The notes: generated by a model from the sequence alone, not told the origin. A stretch of 64,000 nt of DNA from Saccopteryx bilineata (GCF_036850765.1 NC_089491.1:183127520-183191519), one strand, 5' to 3'. Shown: positions 33,380-45,949, counted from the first letter of the stretch. A program made the numbers and translations.

Positions 33380-33840
33380 CATCTACACTTACGCCTACCC
33401 ACAGCTTAGCACGGCCAACAGGGCCTCTGTACTCAGGCCTGCCCATCATTACACCTCTGCCTCCCTGAATCACCCCAGTTCTCTCCCACCTTATGGCTCT
33501 GCATGTGCTATCACCTCCCCTGTTCTCCACACGGCTGTGTCCGCATCATTCTGGTGCTGATTCAAATGTTGCCTCCAGAGAGTGCCATCTCTGAACATCC
33601 TGACCTTGAGAGTCACTTCCTGTCACCTTGCTTTTTCTTCATAGCATTTATAATCATCTGACATATTTCATTTGTTTTATTTGTCTATCCTATGCCTTCC
33701 TACTAAACTAAAATATGCTCCGCAAAAGCAGGAGCGCTGTGTCTTGTTCATAGCTCTATCTCCAGTACCTCAAACAGGGTTCATCACAAAGCAAGTGCCC
33801 CATAAATATTCGTTGAGTGAAAAACAGATATAGTAGCTCT
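33380..33840 (+). repeat. LINE2 3' portion, sense
   Basis: 'aacagggcctctgtactcag', 'cttatggctctgcatgtgct', 'cctccagagagtgccatctc', 'catagctctatctccagtac' and 'agtgccccataaatattcgt' follow LINE2 order to its end. Both open frames here are LINE2 noise. Confidence 0.62.
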
Positions 33841-34709
33841 GTATTCCTATAAACTTTTCTTTAAAAAAAATGTAATACTTTTAAGGTTTATCTCAAATAA
33901 GTTACTTAAACTACGAGCAACATTTTATACTTAGTAAAACCTAAACAGAATTTTGACACATATTAGATCTTAGTAATTAATGGCTGAATTGCATTAATTC
34001 AAATTTGATTTATATTTAATCTGTAACTATGAAAGAGTAACAAAAGATCATTGGAAAGGACTAAGCTGCTGCATACAGGTGTATATACTAGGTAGTATCT
34101 CAAATTGTAAATACTGATTTTTTTTCATATACTATTTCATTAAAGCATTCTATTGGTACTAGTCTACTGAGAGAAGGATTCTAATACCTCAAGGAAACAA
34201 CTAAAGAGCTCACCTAGACATTTTCCTGGGGAGTTCCTCACAATTTATTAACACTTAAGGACATATTTTTCCAGAGACTGTCAATTCTACATGGAAATAA
34301 AGTAAAGTCTTCTCAGAACTATAAGCTAAATTGCTTAGACTAAGGACTCTTGAATTGCTATATCCCCTAAAATTTGCATCTTGCATCTTAGACCAAGGTC
34401 TCAGTCCCTAAAATTCTGTTTCTTCCTACCTAGCCCAGTTATTTAGATGCTATTGTCATAATATAACATCTTATTTTGAATGTTCCTTTTTTTTTTTACA
34501 ATAAATGACTATTGTCTCCCCTTTAGTTTTCAAAACAGGATGTTAAAGGTAAGATATCTAGTTAAAAGAAAAACAGAATGTTCATCTCCTTCATTGTCTC
34601 CATCACGTCAACAAGGTTCACGTATTTCCAATCACAGTCTAAAGACCCAGACAAATGAAAAGGAAAAGGCAGTGGAAGATAAGCATGTGATTCCTTATTC
34701 AATTTATTT
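33841..34709. other. No gene recognised
   Basis: AT-rich. A 35-bp stretch at 34147-34181 recurs at 35024-35058 (see findings). An open frame at 34480-34740 follows a short acceptor-like 'ctcccctttag' but shows no recognisable motif. Confidence 0.4.
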
Positions 34710-35415
34710 AATACAAGAAAAAGGAAATGTTCATATTTAATTGAAATACTTCAGGTTAAAAATAAAGGGTAATAACTTTACATATTATACAGATATGCCA
34801 ACTGAATTATTAATTCAATATGGAGTTGTAAAAGAAATTATTAGAGCTCAGGCTATCAAAAGACTCATTATAGAAAAAAAGATAATTTCCTACTGTCCCA
34901 TGGTGTAACTTGACATAGCACTGAAGAACTCCTCTGTTTCTTTAAATGTGTTATATGCGGATAAAAGACATTTTTAATGCTTATGTTGTTTCCTTAAAGT
35001 ATTGGCCCATATGGTGTTAGAGTGAATCTAATGGTATTAGTCTACTAAGAGAAGGATTGCCAAAAAGCAGGATCAGGGAAAAATAAAACAAAAACAAAAT
35101 AACTAAACAAAGATTTTAATAATTCTGAAGAAACTAACATTCAATGTAATGGCCATTAATAAAAATATTCAATCTATCATTACAGAAGAACTGCCACTAT
35201 AAACTGAGTAGACTTTGGTGATTCAATGAAAAGCATAAAACTCTTAAGGATCTTGTAAGATGCATTTCCCCCATCCAGAAATTATAACTCAGAAATAAAT
35301 ATTTTAAAATGAACAGTCTGGTCCTCTGAGTGTCAGACTCCCAAGTTGTTTTAATAGAAAACAACAGTAAATATTTTTCATGGTAGAAGTTGAATATAAT
35401 GCTTGCATTTTCTAT
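34710..35415 (+). repeat. Unclassified ~0.7 kb unit, copy B
   Basis: Direct-orientation relative of 22060-22965, about 12.65 kb downstream, without the SINE. Matching is continuous from 'actttacatattatacagat' to 'atgcttgcattttctatc'. No protein frame is shared by the two copies, so it looks like non-coding repeat or duplicated DNA. Confidence 0.6.
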
Positions 35416-35869
35416 CAAGTCCCAGTTTTCAAGCTAAGCTCAATGCAATAAAGTAAAGTAGTAGAGAGAGACAGTGCTTGATGCTTTTAGCTTTCCTGCA
35501 CTTCTGGGATGCTCTGCCCTGGGAGCTCTGTTTCTTCAAGTTTCTCCTTTCACCTCTCCCACCTTACACAAGTCATTCAGCTCAAGAAATAAGTATTGAA
35601 CATACTCTCTGTGCCAGGTCTGAGACAGGTCCTGTATTTTTAGACCTCAGAAAGGCAAAATTGTTGGTGTTGAGCCTGTATCTAAAATCCTTTTTGAAAA
35701 TCTTATGGGACTCTGACCATGCCATTGTCTTTTCCCCCTTCAGGGATGTCTCTCTTGGTCTTCTTCTCTCCCTAATAGCACTATGATCCCAGAAGATGAT
35801 TAGATACAAGAAAAACTCATTAAGTCTATAAGTGTGATTGTAGGCAGTTGATAGAGATTTCTACCAAGG

Positions 35870-36365
35870 TTCATTGTAACCTCTGGATTAGTCAAAGTGC
35901 TCCAGAGAAGGAGAACCAATAGGACATAAAAGGGGAATTATTATGAGGAATTGGCTTATGCAGTTATGAAGGCTGACAAGTCCCATGATCTACTGCAAGC
36001 TGCAAATTGGAGACCGAGGAAAGCCCGTGGTATAATTCAAGCTGGTCCAAAAGCCTGAGAACCAGCCAAGTCAATGAGGTAAATCCCAGTCTGAGGATAG
36101 AAGAAATGAGATGTTATGTTCTAGATCAAACAGTGGGGTTGCAGGGAAGACAATTCCTCCTTACTTTATCTTTTGTTCTGTTCAGGCCCCACATTGGATG
36201 GTGCCTACCTACACTGGGGGGGAGGGCAACATATTTTACTGAGTCCACTGATTCAAACACTAATCTCACCTACAAACACCCTCCTAGACATGCCCAGAAA
36301 AAATGTTTAACTTGGGTATCCCATAGCCCAAGTTAAACTGACATATACAATTAATCATCATAACT
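35870..36365 (+). repeat. Old mammalian interspersed repeat, family not named
   Basis: The text 'gctccagagaaggagaacca', 'tatgaggaattggcttatgc', 'aggctgacaagtcccatgat' is a common mammalian repeat I know by sight, probably from a LINE1 3' region or an LTR. The 109-codon open frame inside is not a gene. Confidence 0.6.
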
Positions 36366-36369
36366 CCTA

Positions 36370-36800
36370 AGGAAATCTTTCCAGAATCCTTCACTCCACT
36401 CCTTTCTTTAAAGTCCCAGAGCATTTTGTTCATACTTTTCTTAAAGGCCTTGGCCAGTTACATTGCAATTCCTTGGTATCTTCTAATAAACTCTGATCTC
36501 TCCATATTTATCTCTGTACCCCTGGCCTTAACACAGAACCTGTCATGGTAAATACAGGCAGTCCTCGACTTATAAAAGAGATAGGTTCTATAGGTTTGAA
36601 AATGTTTGAATATTTATATGCACAGAAAGGTAAAAATGAATACTATGTTAAGACAAACATCTGTCTCAGTTGCACTTAATAGGTAAATGTACCTGTTCCA
36701 ACTTACATACATATTCAACTGAAGAGCAAGCCTACAGCACCTATCTTGTTTGTAACCTGGGGATTGCCTGTACTGAATAAATGTTGCTAAACATAAATGA
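36370..36800 (+). repeat. LINE2 3' end split by a MITE
   Basis: 'tctttccagaatccttcact', 'acccctggccttaacacaga' and 'acctgtcatggtaaata' lead up to the MITE at 36555. After it, 'ctgaataaatgttgctaaa' resumes the LINE2 end. Confidence 0.55.
36555..36770. mobile_element. Tc1/mariner-pogo type MITE
   Basis: Starts 'caggcagtcctcgacttata' and ends with the complement of its first bases ('ggggattgcctg'). TA flanks both sides (36553-36554, 36771-36772). It is 216 bp and non-coding. The ends fit Tigger-like elements. Confidence 0.83.
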
Positions 36801-37291
36801 GTTAGAAAATAAGATGAAATTGTTTTCTCCCTGCCATCTGAGACTTCAAGTCATACAATGGAGATGATAAATAACTCTAACACATAACAGAAAGCAATGT
36901 GTCTTAAGAGAAAGGTATAAATTCTTCCTGCCAATTTCTGACATCTTTAATAGGACCAGCTGCAAGTACTAACGAACAACTGGGGAAGCAGGTCTGTCTC
37001 TTGTGGGTATGGCTTTAACCAATTCTGCGGCCCTTAGTCACCTGAGATGGGTGTGTGAAATTAATCTTTTTGCTCTTGGGGTGGTAGTAAAAGGAAAAAT
37101 AAAAATTTGAAATAATGAACAGATAGACCGTAGGTATAAAACTACACATACACTATGCAATATTATTCAGCCTCAAAGAAGGAGAAAATTCTGCCATTTG
37201 TGACAACATGGACAAATCTGAAGGACATTATATACTAAGTGAAGTAAATCAGAGAAAGAAATATATTACATGACCTTACTTATATGATACA

Positions 37292-37314
37292 TACATATAT
37301 ATATACACACAGGC

Positions 37315-37347
<33 letters not shown>

Positions 37348-37384
37348 TACATACAGGCATATATGTATGCCTGCATATATATTC
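37292..37384. repeat. AT/AC dinucleotide tract
   Basis: Alternating 'atatat' and 'acacac' blocks with the inverted words 'caggcatatat' and 'atatatgcctg'-like text near 37350-37377. It lies in the LINE1. Confidence 0.85.
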
Positions 37385-37466
37385 CAAACTCATAGAACAG
37401 ATTGTAGAATAGTGGTTACCAGAGGCTGGGCCATGGGAGAAAATGGGAGATTAAAAAAAAATAGCA

Positions 37467-37748
37467 AGCAAGAAAGAAGGGAGAGAGGGAGGGAGGGAGG
37501 GGAGGAAAGAAAAACGAAGGAAGGAAGGAAGGAAGGAAGGAAGGAAGGAAGGAAGGAAGGAAGGAAGGAAGGAGGGAGGGAGGGAGGGAGGGAGGGAGGG
37601 AGGGAGGGAGGGAGGGAGGGAGGGAAAGGGGAAGGGGAAGGGGAAGGGGAAGGGGAAGGGGAAGGGGAAGGGGAAGGGGAAGGGGAAGGGGAAGGGGAAG
37701 GGGAAAAGAAAAAAGAAAAGAAAGGAAAAGAAAAAGAAAAGAAAAGTG
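37467..37748. repeat. Compound polypurine microsatellite
   Basis: About 280 bp is almost purely purine on the plus strand. It has three blocks: AAGG about 14 times (37517-37572), AGGG about 13 times (37573-37624) and AAGGGG about 13 times (37626-37703), flanked by A/G-rich transition zones. Long open frames across it on both strands (Gly-Glu and Pro-Ser repeats) come from the repeat and are not genes. Confidence 0.97.
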
Positions 37749-37965
37749 GTGTCCAGGAAGGGGCTGGGAGGAGGACATCATGGGAATCATTATTTAATGG
37801 ATACAGAGATTGTTTTGCCAGATGAAAATAATTCTGGAGACAGATGGTGGTGATAGCTAAGCAGCAGTATGAATGCACTTGAATCCACTGAATCGTACCC
37901 TTTAAAATGGTTAAGATAGTAAGTTTTATGTTATGTGTATTCTACCACAATAAAAAAAAATCAAC

Positions 37966-40944
37966 ATTCTGATGTATAAAATACAACTGGAAAAGAAAAT
38001 TAGAGTGATGATGGTCTGAATGTGTATGTACAGCAACAGCATGATCGGTGAAAGGATCAACTCTTCTGTATACTAAAGAATGTTTAACATCTTAGAATTA
38101 TAAAAAGAAAATAGAAGAAATAAAGGAAGAGACATCTTTTCCCCACACCATCCTTTTTCTTATTTACTTAAGAAAACTTGTAACTGTAAGTTTTTCTGTT
38201 TTTTGAAATATATGTAAATCTTTTTAAAAGCTAAATAAGCCTTTTGCTGGCTTTAAGACCCAGGAATGCCTTTATCAAGGACCTGGGAGCTGTGTCTCTG
38301 AAATATTAAACATCAAGAAAGATAGTGCCCTCATCTCCCAGTGTCTGTGGGAGGGCAGGAGCCTAATTTGGTGGGTTCCTCATGCCAAGTTGCAAAACTA
38401 CCTCCTCTCAGGAAGACGAGAAGTTTGCTTCTCCTCCCAATAAAACCAATTAGCTAACACAGATGTGCATTGCAATCACCAGGTGAACATAGGATGGACT
38501 GTACTTGACAAATGGTGCTGTCAAGTCCTCCTACTTGAGGACTAGTTCTTGTTCTTCTGGAGCATGTGTACATAATGATTCGTGTCTGCTTGGCCATAAA
38601 GACTGATATCTCTGTCTTCGGAATCTCATAGCAGATTGCCTGTGATGAGCTTTGCATTCTAATTTAATGCTTATTAAATAACAAAACTGTTTTCTTTCTC
38701 CTCTTTGTGGAAAGGTTTTCTAAATTAAGAGGAGATGTTATTTTTAATTATTCCCCAGTAGGGTGCTAAGTGACCTCTGGGCACTGAGATGCCTAGTGCA
38801 CTGCTGCAGCCTTTCTCTGGCCCCAGCAAATATGCCTCGTCCATTTGGCTGGGATTCTGCCTTGGTTTCTAAAGTTATAAATAATAAAATCTTATAATTT
38901 GAAAAGAATTTAGATGTCACCTAAAAGAATTCTCCATCAATTATATGAATGTCTCTAAGTGGCATTCCACCAAAAAAAAGAAAAAAAGAAAAAAAGCCTA
39001 GCTTTTACAAAGGTCTAGGAAAGGGAGAGATTTCTCCAAAGTTGGAAATAAAAATGTGGCATTGCAATTGAAGACACGGGTTAAACAAAGCACAGGAGGA
39101 AAAGCAGAATGATGACAACTGAGACATCTAATCACATTAAAATGTTGAGTGTGTGTCGGGGCTTAGAAGACAGAATCAGCAGTGGAAATTAGGACAATAG
39201 TACAGATATCTGAATGCTAGAAAAAAAGTTAAAATATTTTCTAAACAGACAAAATAGACCCAGCTTGTCTCTAAAAGAAGCAACATATATGAATTAGCAA
39301 CGATCTTTCATGAAAAATATGAAAGGGTGTATTCAGTCTTACACTCCCTTAACAAAAGAATTCTGCGCAAAAGAGCCTCATTTCCACTCAAAAATCTCCA
39401 ACACCAATGAATGAATGAATGAATGAATGAATGAATGAATGAATGAATGAATGAAAAAAATGCACAACTTTTCCTAGCTTTTAGAAGCTGGTCTTTTATC
39501 TGACCACAATTACCTATTTTATCTCTGTAACAGTTAACAGCAGTTCGGGGGGTTGGCATGGCTATTTAAAAGAACCACTTTTTTGCTCTCAATTCCTTAT
39601 CTTCTGGGACAGAAATAATCTCTTCTCTCGCTTTTTGTATGCTGTTTCTCACAGTGGCTAATAGCAGTGGTTCTAGTTTTTCTTTGACCTTCCCTCTCAT
39701 CTTCAGGGAGGCTCTTACCTAGTTAAAGATGATTTGTTGAAACCAAGTGAGCAATCACAGAAATGTAAGAACCCACAGAATGTCCTCCTTCATTTGTAAA
39801 ATCTGCTTTCAAAGACAGATGCTTTTAGAGAGAGGCTGTTATTTAAGTATGGCAAATATATTTGTTTTCCAAGTAATGTAAATTTCTCACTGGCCTACCA
39901 TAATTGCAATGGATCTTCAAAAAGCCGAGCAAAGTGAGAAATGGACAGCAGCAATAACCATTTGGATTAACATGTCACATTTTTTGATGGGTATATTAAA
40001 AACCCAAGGATTGGGAACAAGAAGTCAGGAAAGGTTTGCATTTTAAATCTTTCTCATAACTTCATTAAAGGAATTTTCACTTCAACAGATGCTTTTATAA
40101 AGCAGTACTGAGATCTAATTTATTTTTGAAAAACAGAATGAAAATATTACAAATAGTCTTATTTCAGGCAATCAAAGAGAGTGGAACAAGAAATATGGTA
40201 TTTAATTGGTTTTTCACAAGAATATCTGTGCTTATGACAATCATAGATCCTTCTGTATAATGCTCTCCCTTAGAAGTTTCAGTAAAAGCTGTATCCATTG
40301 ATCTGCAATTTAGTAAACCTAAGGTTTTTGAAGGGCGGCCAAAGTTTCACTTAGTTTTTCAACAATTCTCTCTCTCGAACCTGAGAGCGTCTATCTTGCT
40401 CCTAGAGAAATTAAGATACATTTTATACCCAAAACATCAATGTGCTGAAACTTAAAGACATAAGCCAGGTAGACTTACTGAGACACTGAGTTCTTCTTAA
40501 AAAAATATTTCATTTAGCTTCCTAATGAGCATGTCTGACTTTAGTGAAAGAAATATGCCAAAAAATACAGTTCCTATTTCCCAAGAGAGGGTAGAAATTT
40601 TAAATTTAGCCATGGTTCAGGTCTTAGACATTAATATACACATGATTCACTAAAGATTTAAAATAATTACTTTTTAACTCTTCCCAGTAATTAATCCACT
40701 GGAAATTTAAATTTTTAATTGAAAAAATATTTTAGATATAATCTTGGTTAATTCAGCTCAGAGTAGTGCTTCTGAGTATTTCTGATTAAATCATGAAATT
40801 CTAGATAAAAGGAACATTAAGTATCACATAAATGAAAGAATAGGTATAAAGTGATTAAAACATGGCCAGGCACAAAGGGCTCAATGAACAATAGCTGGCA
40901 ATTTAATAGTGTATTAGTAATTGTAACAATGGTAATCATGTACC
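37966..40944. other. Repeat-poor sequence, no gene recognised
   Basis: Apart from an AATG array at 39406-39454 and an A/G-rich run near 38972-38995, I see no repeat here. Several ATTA-type words cluster at 38655-38760, but that alone does not show an enhancer. Confidence 0.45.
39406..39454. repeat. AATG tetranucleotide array
   Basis: About twelve uninterrupted AATG units, probably length-variable. It gives a Ser-Phe-Ile-His repeat in the minus-strand open frame, which is not a gene. Confidence 0.95.
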
Positions 40945-41090
40945 CTTGTCCTCACCTAACATTTTATTTTACAGATGAAGCCAGAGAAATTAAATGATTC
41001 ATCCAAGGTTATAAACAAAGCTAGTTAGTGGCAGAGCTAAAATTGGAATGTAGGACACCTAACAAGTCTAATACTGTTTCCCAATACTTT
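40945..41090 (-). repeat. MIR SINE fragment, antisense
   Basis: 'ttatttacagatgaagcca' region, 'aaggttataaacaaagctag' and 'ttagtggcagagctaaaatt' follow the antisense MIR core. A sense MIR-like end ('ggccaggcacaaagggctca') precedes it at 40860-40900. Confidence 0.6.
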
Positions 41091-41399
41091 GAGGGAAATA
41101 TGTTTTTCAATTATAATGAGCTATTTTGTCATATAAAATACCCTTATATAGAAAGGCTAGGCTTCACTTAACTTCAGGTAGAAAGCATTCTCAATTTCCA
41201 TTCTGATGAACTTTAATTTCAGAATGTGTTTGGTTTTTTCTCACATTCTTTTTCTCATCTCCTTTTAGCCTCTTGGCTACATTCAATATCATCACCTTTA
41301 CCCTGAGGGACCACACATTGCTAACTCCTATCTTTCCAGTATTCCTTCTGGGTTTACTTTCTCCTTCCTTCCTCATTTACCCAATTCATAAGAATTTCA

Positions 41400-41525
41400 A
41401 AGCTTTAGGTTTTATGAAAGCTGGGTGATTTGGCCAAAACCATTCAGCTAGTAAGCAACAGAGCTACAACTCTAATTACTTAGTTGTCTAGTTCCAAAGT
41501 CTATGATCATCTGATACACTGAGAT
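41400..41525 (-). repeat. MIR SINE fragment, antisense
   Basis: 'tgatttggccaaaaccattc', 'agctagtaagcaacagagct' and 'tctagttccaaagtctatga' follow the antisense MIR order. Confidence 0.5.
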
Positions 41526-44054
41526 ATTTCTCAGATGTACTATACAGACACCTGCACACAACCTTTTATAAATTAATGACTACCTGTACTACGGGTATTA
41601 GTGGATTAGCTTTGCAGGGTTTTCTGTGCCTTAAATAAGCATTTAGCAAAAGTTTTGTAAGTGCATGTGGACTATAATAAAGAATAAAGCCAACTAGATA
41701 AGTGGTAAACGAGAAAACAACATAAGAAATAGATATTTTTAAATAAGTAGATCTCTTTTAAATGTTTTATTAGTATATTGTATTTATAATCAATAACACC
41801 TATATAATATAAATGGCTCTGAGGTGTATAATAGAAATAAGCTTACAATATAAGCACATATCTAAAAATAAATTGATTCTAAGACAATGCATATCTTGTT
41901 TGGTTTTCCAAGTTCTTCACAAGAACCATAACTGTCATCTTGTTTATCTTGTTGTGCCAGAGATTTATGAAGCCAGAAGAGAAAATTGCAGTACCAAGAA
42001 CTCTAGGGCAAGACTTAAACGTACCCTTGAGGCCTAAAATAATTGATATCCCTTTTTAAAATGCCGAACAAAAGAAACTTTATGTCAGAGTCCAGTGTTA
42101 TCATCATCATAATTCTAAGTAAAGGTATTTTTTAAGTCAGGTGAATCTTACGTTAAGACATTAGTGTCACACTGGGTGAGTACTTTAGACAATCTCTTTA
42201 AGGAAAGAAATTTCCTAGTGAGGCAGCTAGTGTCAAAATGTCCCTCCCTCTGAAATGTTGCCAAGACATGAAAGAGAAATACTGGTTTTGAAATTTGTCC
42301 AACTTGTACATCAAAGTCAACCAGGTTCCTGAGATAGATCATTCTGCTTTTATGTCCTTCTATTTCCAAGTTTGCTCTACCAGAGTTATGTATTTGTTTA
42401 TTACTTCTGTATAGGATTTACTAAATTGGGACCATTGAGAGCTATAAACCCCAACTGCAATATGGGTTTTGTCAGTAGCAGACTATCTTAGCTATTGGGT
42501 GTCATTGTGTCTCTGCTTGAGAACATTTTATATCCACAATTTTTTAAACTGTTGATTCTTAGTTTAATACTTAGGCAACTGTAGCGTTTATTGATCAATC
42601 AATACTTTGGAACCAGTAAGTGGTTTGCAACCTCACAACATTCGATTATTCACTTTGCTATGACCCATCACATTTAAGGTGTCATATAATCTCTTTAATT
42701 ATATGTAATATTAGTGCTATTATTTTAGTATTAATCACTGTTATATTTTATTAATCATCACTTCTCTGATAGCTAATTCATGCAGACAATATATGATATT
42801 TGAAGGGAAAAAAAAGGACATAAGCAAGAGAAATTTCCCATGTGCTATATTGGAGCTCCACTCTCCTAAAATTTTACATTACAGAACAATTCCAAATTCT
42901 GAAACATAGGCCCTGTACTCTGCCCATACCAAAAGAAAATTACACCTGTGACTAGAGCAAAGCTGCAGCAATAACAAGAAACCTGTGCTGCATGACATTC
43001 CCTAGATAATGAATCATCAAGAAAAGGAACACCCAAAAAATTTTACAAGATATTTTACAGGATGTCTTTTCTTCCCTTTTAATGCATTGCATACTGGTAA
43101 TACTAATATCAAGTAAAAACAAATATATAAATCTATTATATTACTAAGAAATTGGCCACAGACCCACATCTATCATTTTTAAAAAATTATAAAGGATTAG
43201 GAAGATGATCAGAATGTAATTGTATTGTCACTCATATATTCTTTAATGTAACTGGAAACTTACTGAAGCAAATCACAAAATCTCTGTCAAAAAGAAAAAC
43301 AGTATAGATCATATAGTAATAACCATTCCTTAAAATTAGAAAACATTTCAAACAAGCTTAATATTCTTATTTGACAAAACCATAGGGTCAGGAACTAGAA
43401 GACAATGATGCTTTTTTTCCCCCTCCCTTTCTTTCTTCACCCCCCAACAAACATTTACTAAGGGACAACAAGGTGCCAGGAAATAGGAAAAGAACAGTCC
43501 CTGTTCCCAAGAATCATATAATCTAGTGACTAAGGCAACCAAGTAATTCCATTTCAACAAGGTGGATGGATTAATAGCTATAAATCAAAGTTGTGTAAGT
43601 GACCAAAAGAAGGACCCAACAGCTATATCTAGAATGAAGATTCTCTTGACATTGCTTGCTTGAATGATATATTCATCAGTGAACCAAAAAAAGTTTCCAA
43701 GATCATGTAACTACAATTCAGCAGGAAAAAATGAAGTGCTCCGGGCATTAATCTTGAATACTGAGTAGTTTAAAATGTTTTTCTACAACCTTCATGATAA
43801 ACCAGACAGCATGCTCAGGGAGACTGTAGGCAATATGTCAAAAGCTCTTTCAAGTCAAGGGCTGACTGACTTCTGCATCCTCCTACTGCATATAATACTC
43901 ACTATAAACACAAAGTAGGTGTTTAATACATACTAATTATACACTCAAAGCTAGATAAACATACAAAATATTTCCACATATAAAGATAAAATTAAAATGC
44001 CAATGACCTTGGAAGTTGAAAATATAAACAAAATATACATAAAAACTGGAGGGA
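41526..44054. other. No gene; two LINE2 scraps
   Basis: LINE2-like text at 43440-43555 ('caacaaacatttactaaggg', 'aaggtgccaggaaatag') and 43870-43935 ('aaacacaaagtaggtgttta'). The rest is AT-rich without supported features. Confidence 0.45.
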
Positions 44055-44320
44055 TGCTTTGCCTTTAAATTCATATATCCTAAGTTCAAATTTGAGTTTA
44101 ATTACTTAATAAGCTTAGTGGCCTTTAGGCGGGTTCCTAACCTCTTAGACATTTCACTGGTGAGTCATAAAATGAGGATGAGGATATTGATACTAATCCC
44201 ATGAACCCTTGGATCATTGTGAGGAATAAATAAATTTAATATAGTATATATGAAGGTTCCTAACTCAAAGCTTGGCTCAATATATGATACTCAATAAATG
44301 TTAGTCCTCATTAAATATAT
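44055..44320 (+). repeat. MIR SINE, nearly full length, sense
   Basis: 'ctaagttcaaatttgagttt', 'cttagtggcctttaggcggg', 'agtcataaaatgaggatgag', 'attgtgaggaataaataaat' and 'atactcaataaatgttagtc' run in MIR order across the whole element. Confidence 0.65.
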
Positions 44321-44580
44321 GGAATAAATAATATTTCCTAACTGGAAAAAATTCTCATCAATTTCCTTTTAAGATATTCTCAACTGAAAATATGTGGAAA
44401 CGGTTATTTGACAACTTTCCTTAGTCAAAGAATTTAATCTCCCTTGAAAGCAGGAAAGAAAGGGGCATCAGTATCAAGCATAAACTTTATCCATTCATTC
44501 ATTTGACAATTATTAAGTATCTACTACATGCCATGAATTATGTCCCATATCAGTGTCTTTGAAACCTGTGTCAAGTTTCT

Positions 44581-44731
44581 TTCTATTTTTTTTTAACGTA
44601 TTGATTTTAGCAAGACAGAAAGAGAGGGGAGAGAGAGACAGAAAATCAAGCTGTTCCTGTATGTGCCCTGGCTGGGGGTTGAACTGGCAACCTCTGTGCT
44701 TCGGGGCGATGCTGAATTATCTGGCCAGGGC
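44581..44731 (-). mobile_element. Short tRNA-derived SINE, antisense
   Basis: 'ttgattttagcaagacagaa', purine run, 'ctgtatgtgccctggctggg', then a tRNA-like head from which the middle (around the A-box) is deleted: 'cgatgctgaattatctggcc'. Target-site duplication 'aacctgtgtcaagtttct' (44563-44580) and 'aacctgtgctcaactttct' (44732-44750). Confidence 0.9.
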
Positions 44732-44750
44732 AACCTGTGCTCAACTTTCT

Positions 44751-45379
44751 GATCTAAATGACTTGGTGGATGATAAGCACCCATAACAACCTCCAGTGTT
44801 GGAAATGTACCACTTTTTGAAACAATTTTTACTCTTTTGACAGATTTAAATACTACTTGATGACCAGAGGAAAAAGAATTTTGAAAGGGTAGGGAATGAG
44901 TTCAACGTGTGATGTGTTGAGATTGATTCCTCTAAGACCTACAGATGGAGGCACCTTCAGATTGAAAAGGTCTTGCCAAAAATCTCAGGTTTGAAACCAT
45001 CAACACATAGGCACTAGTAATGTGATGAGAGTAAATGAGATCAACATGAAATATGAGTATGTTTACAAGAACAGAGTACTGAAAACATCAGTAATTCAAG
45101 GAAAGGCTAAAGAGGAAAGGCCAGCAAAAGAGGTTCTAAAGAAATGATCATAAAAGTAGGAAGAGAATCATAAATACTATTTAATAAGCCCATAGGAGAG
45201 GGGAGTTGAGTTGGAGAAATAAAAATAGAGTGCTTATCTCTAGATAAAATGTCAGAGAAATTAAATAAAATGAGACCTAAAAAATTCACTGGATAAATAA
45301 TTTAATGTACTCATAAAGAAATTCAAAGAAAGACAACAAAAGAGTCCATCTAATGTTTAATGCCCCCCAAATTATGCTC
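44751..45379. other. No gene recognised
   Basis: AT-rich sequence with no supported feature. Confidence 0.5.
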
Positions 45380-45755
45380 TCCTGGGAGCTGGCCAGCTAC
45401 ACTTTCTTGAACACTCCCAGTGTTAGATATTTACCATTTTCTAAAATTCTCAATCTTTGGATAGCTCCAACAATTACAAATTTTCTCTCATTTTGAATCA
45501 AAATCTTTTTCCTTGTATGTCTGTCAACTGATAAACACTGTTTTCTAAATATTCTAAGATAAATTTTGATATACCACTTATCCTGATCCACAAACATATC
45601 TGGGTACATACATACAGCAATGTGTATTTGTTCATTGGCTGTCTCCCCCCACTAAATTATAAACTCCAAGGAGACGCTCTGCTTTACTATCTGCATCACA
45701 GCGCCTGACACATAGTAGGTGCTCCATAAATAAAAATTAAATGAATAAGTATATT
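45380..45755 (+). repeat. LINE2 3' end, sense
   Basis: 'aattataaactccaaggaga', 'atcacagcgcctgacacata' and 'gtaggtgctccataaataaa' are the LINE2 end; the upstream half is more diverged. Confidence 0.55.
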
Positions 45756-45949
45756 GATAAACAGGGTTTTAAACTCTAAAATAAATTATTGAATGAAATT
45801 GTAGCTTTCCTTTCCCTTTGGGGTTTTTTCCTTAATTGGATCAATACTCATGTAACTTTCTAAATCAGTGTAAGAAAGCAGGATAGATTAGGTGCCTCTC
45901 AAACTCCCTTCCAGAACTTTGACTACATGAAAAACTTTGACTACAAAGA

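Larger units (their letters stand above)
37115..37965 (+). mobile_element. LINE1 3' end, sense, holding a microsatellite
   Basis: ORF2 end and 3' UTR phrases in order: 'caatattattcagcctcaaa', 'tgtgacaacatggacaaatc', 'gtggttaccagaggctggg', then the purine tract, then 'ttatttaatggatacagaga', 'gatggtggtgatagctaagc', 'attctaccacaataaaa'. It is an old mammalian LINE1 subfamily. An AT/AC run at 37292-37384 interrupts it as well. Confidence 0.82.

Noticed and set aside
34480..34740. Possible small exon after 'ctcccctttag'
   Set aside because: The tract is weak, the frame is short and Lys/Ser-rich, and nothing downstream supports a gene.
36007..36336. 109-codon open frame
   Set aside because: It lies inside an old interspersed repeat at 35870-36365.
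37367..37878. Long open frames on both strands (Gly-Glu and Pro-Ser repeats)
   Set aside because: They come wholly from the polypurine microsatellite and the LINE1 around it.
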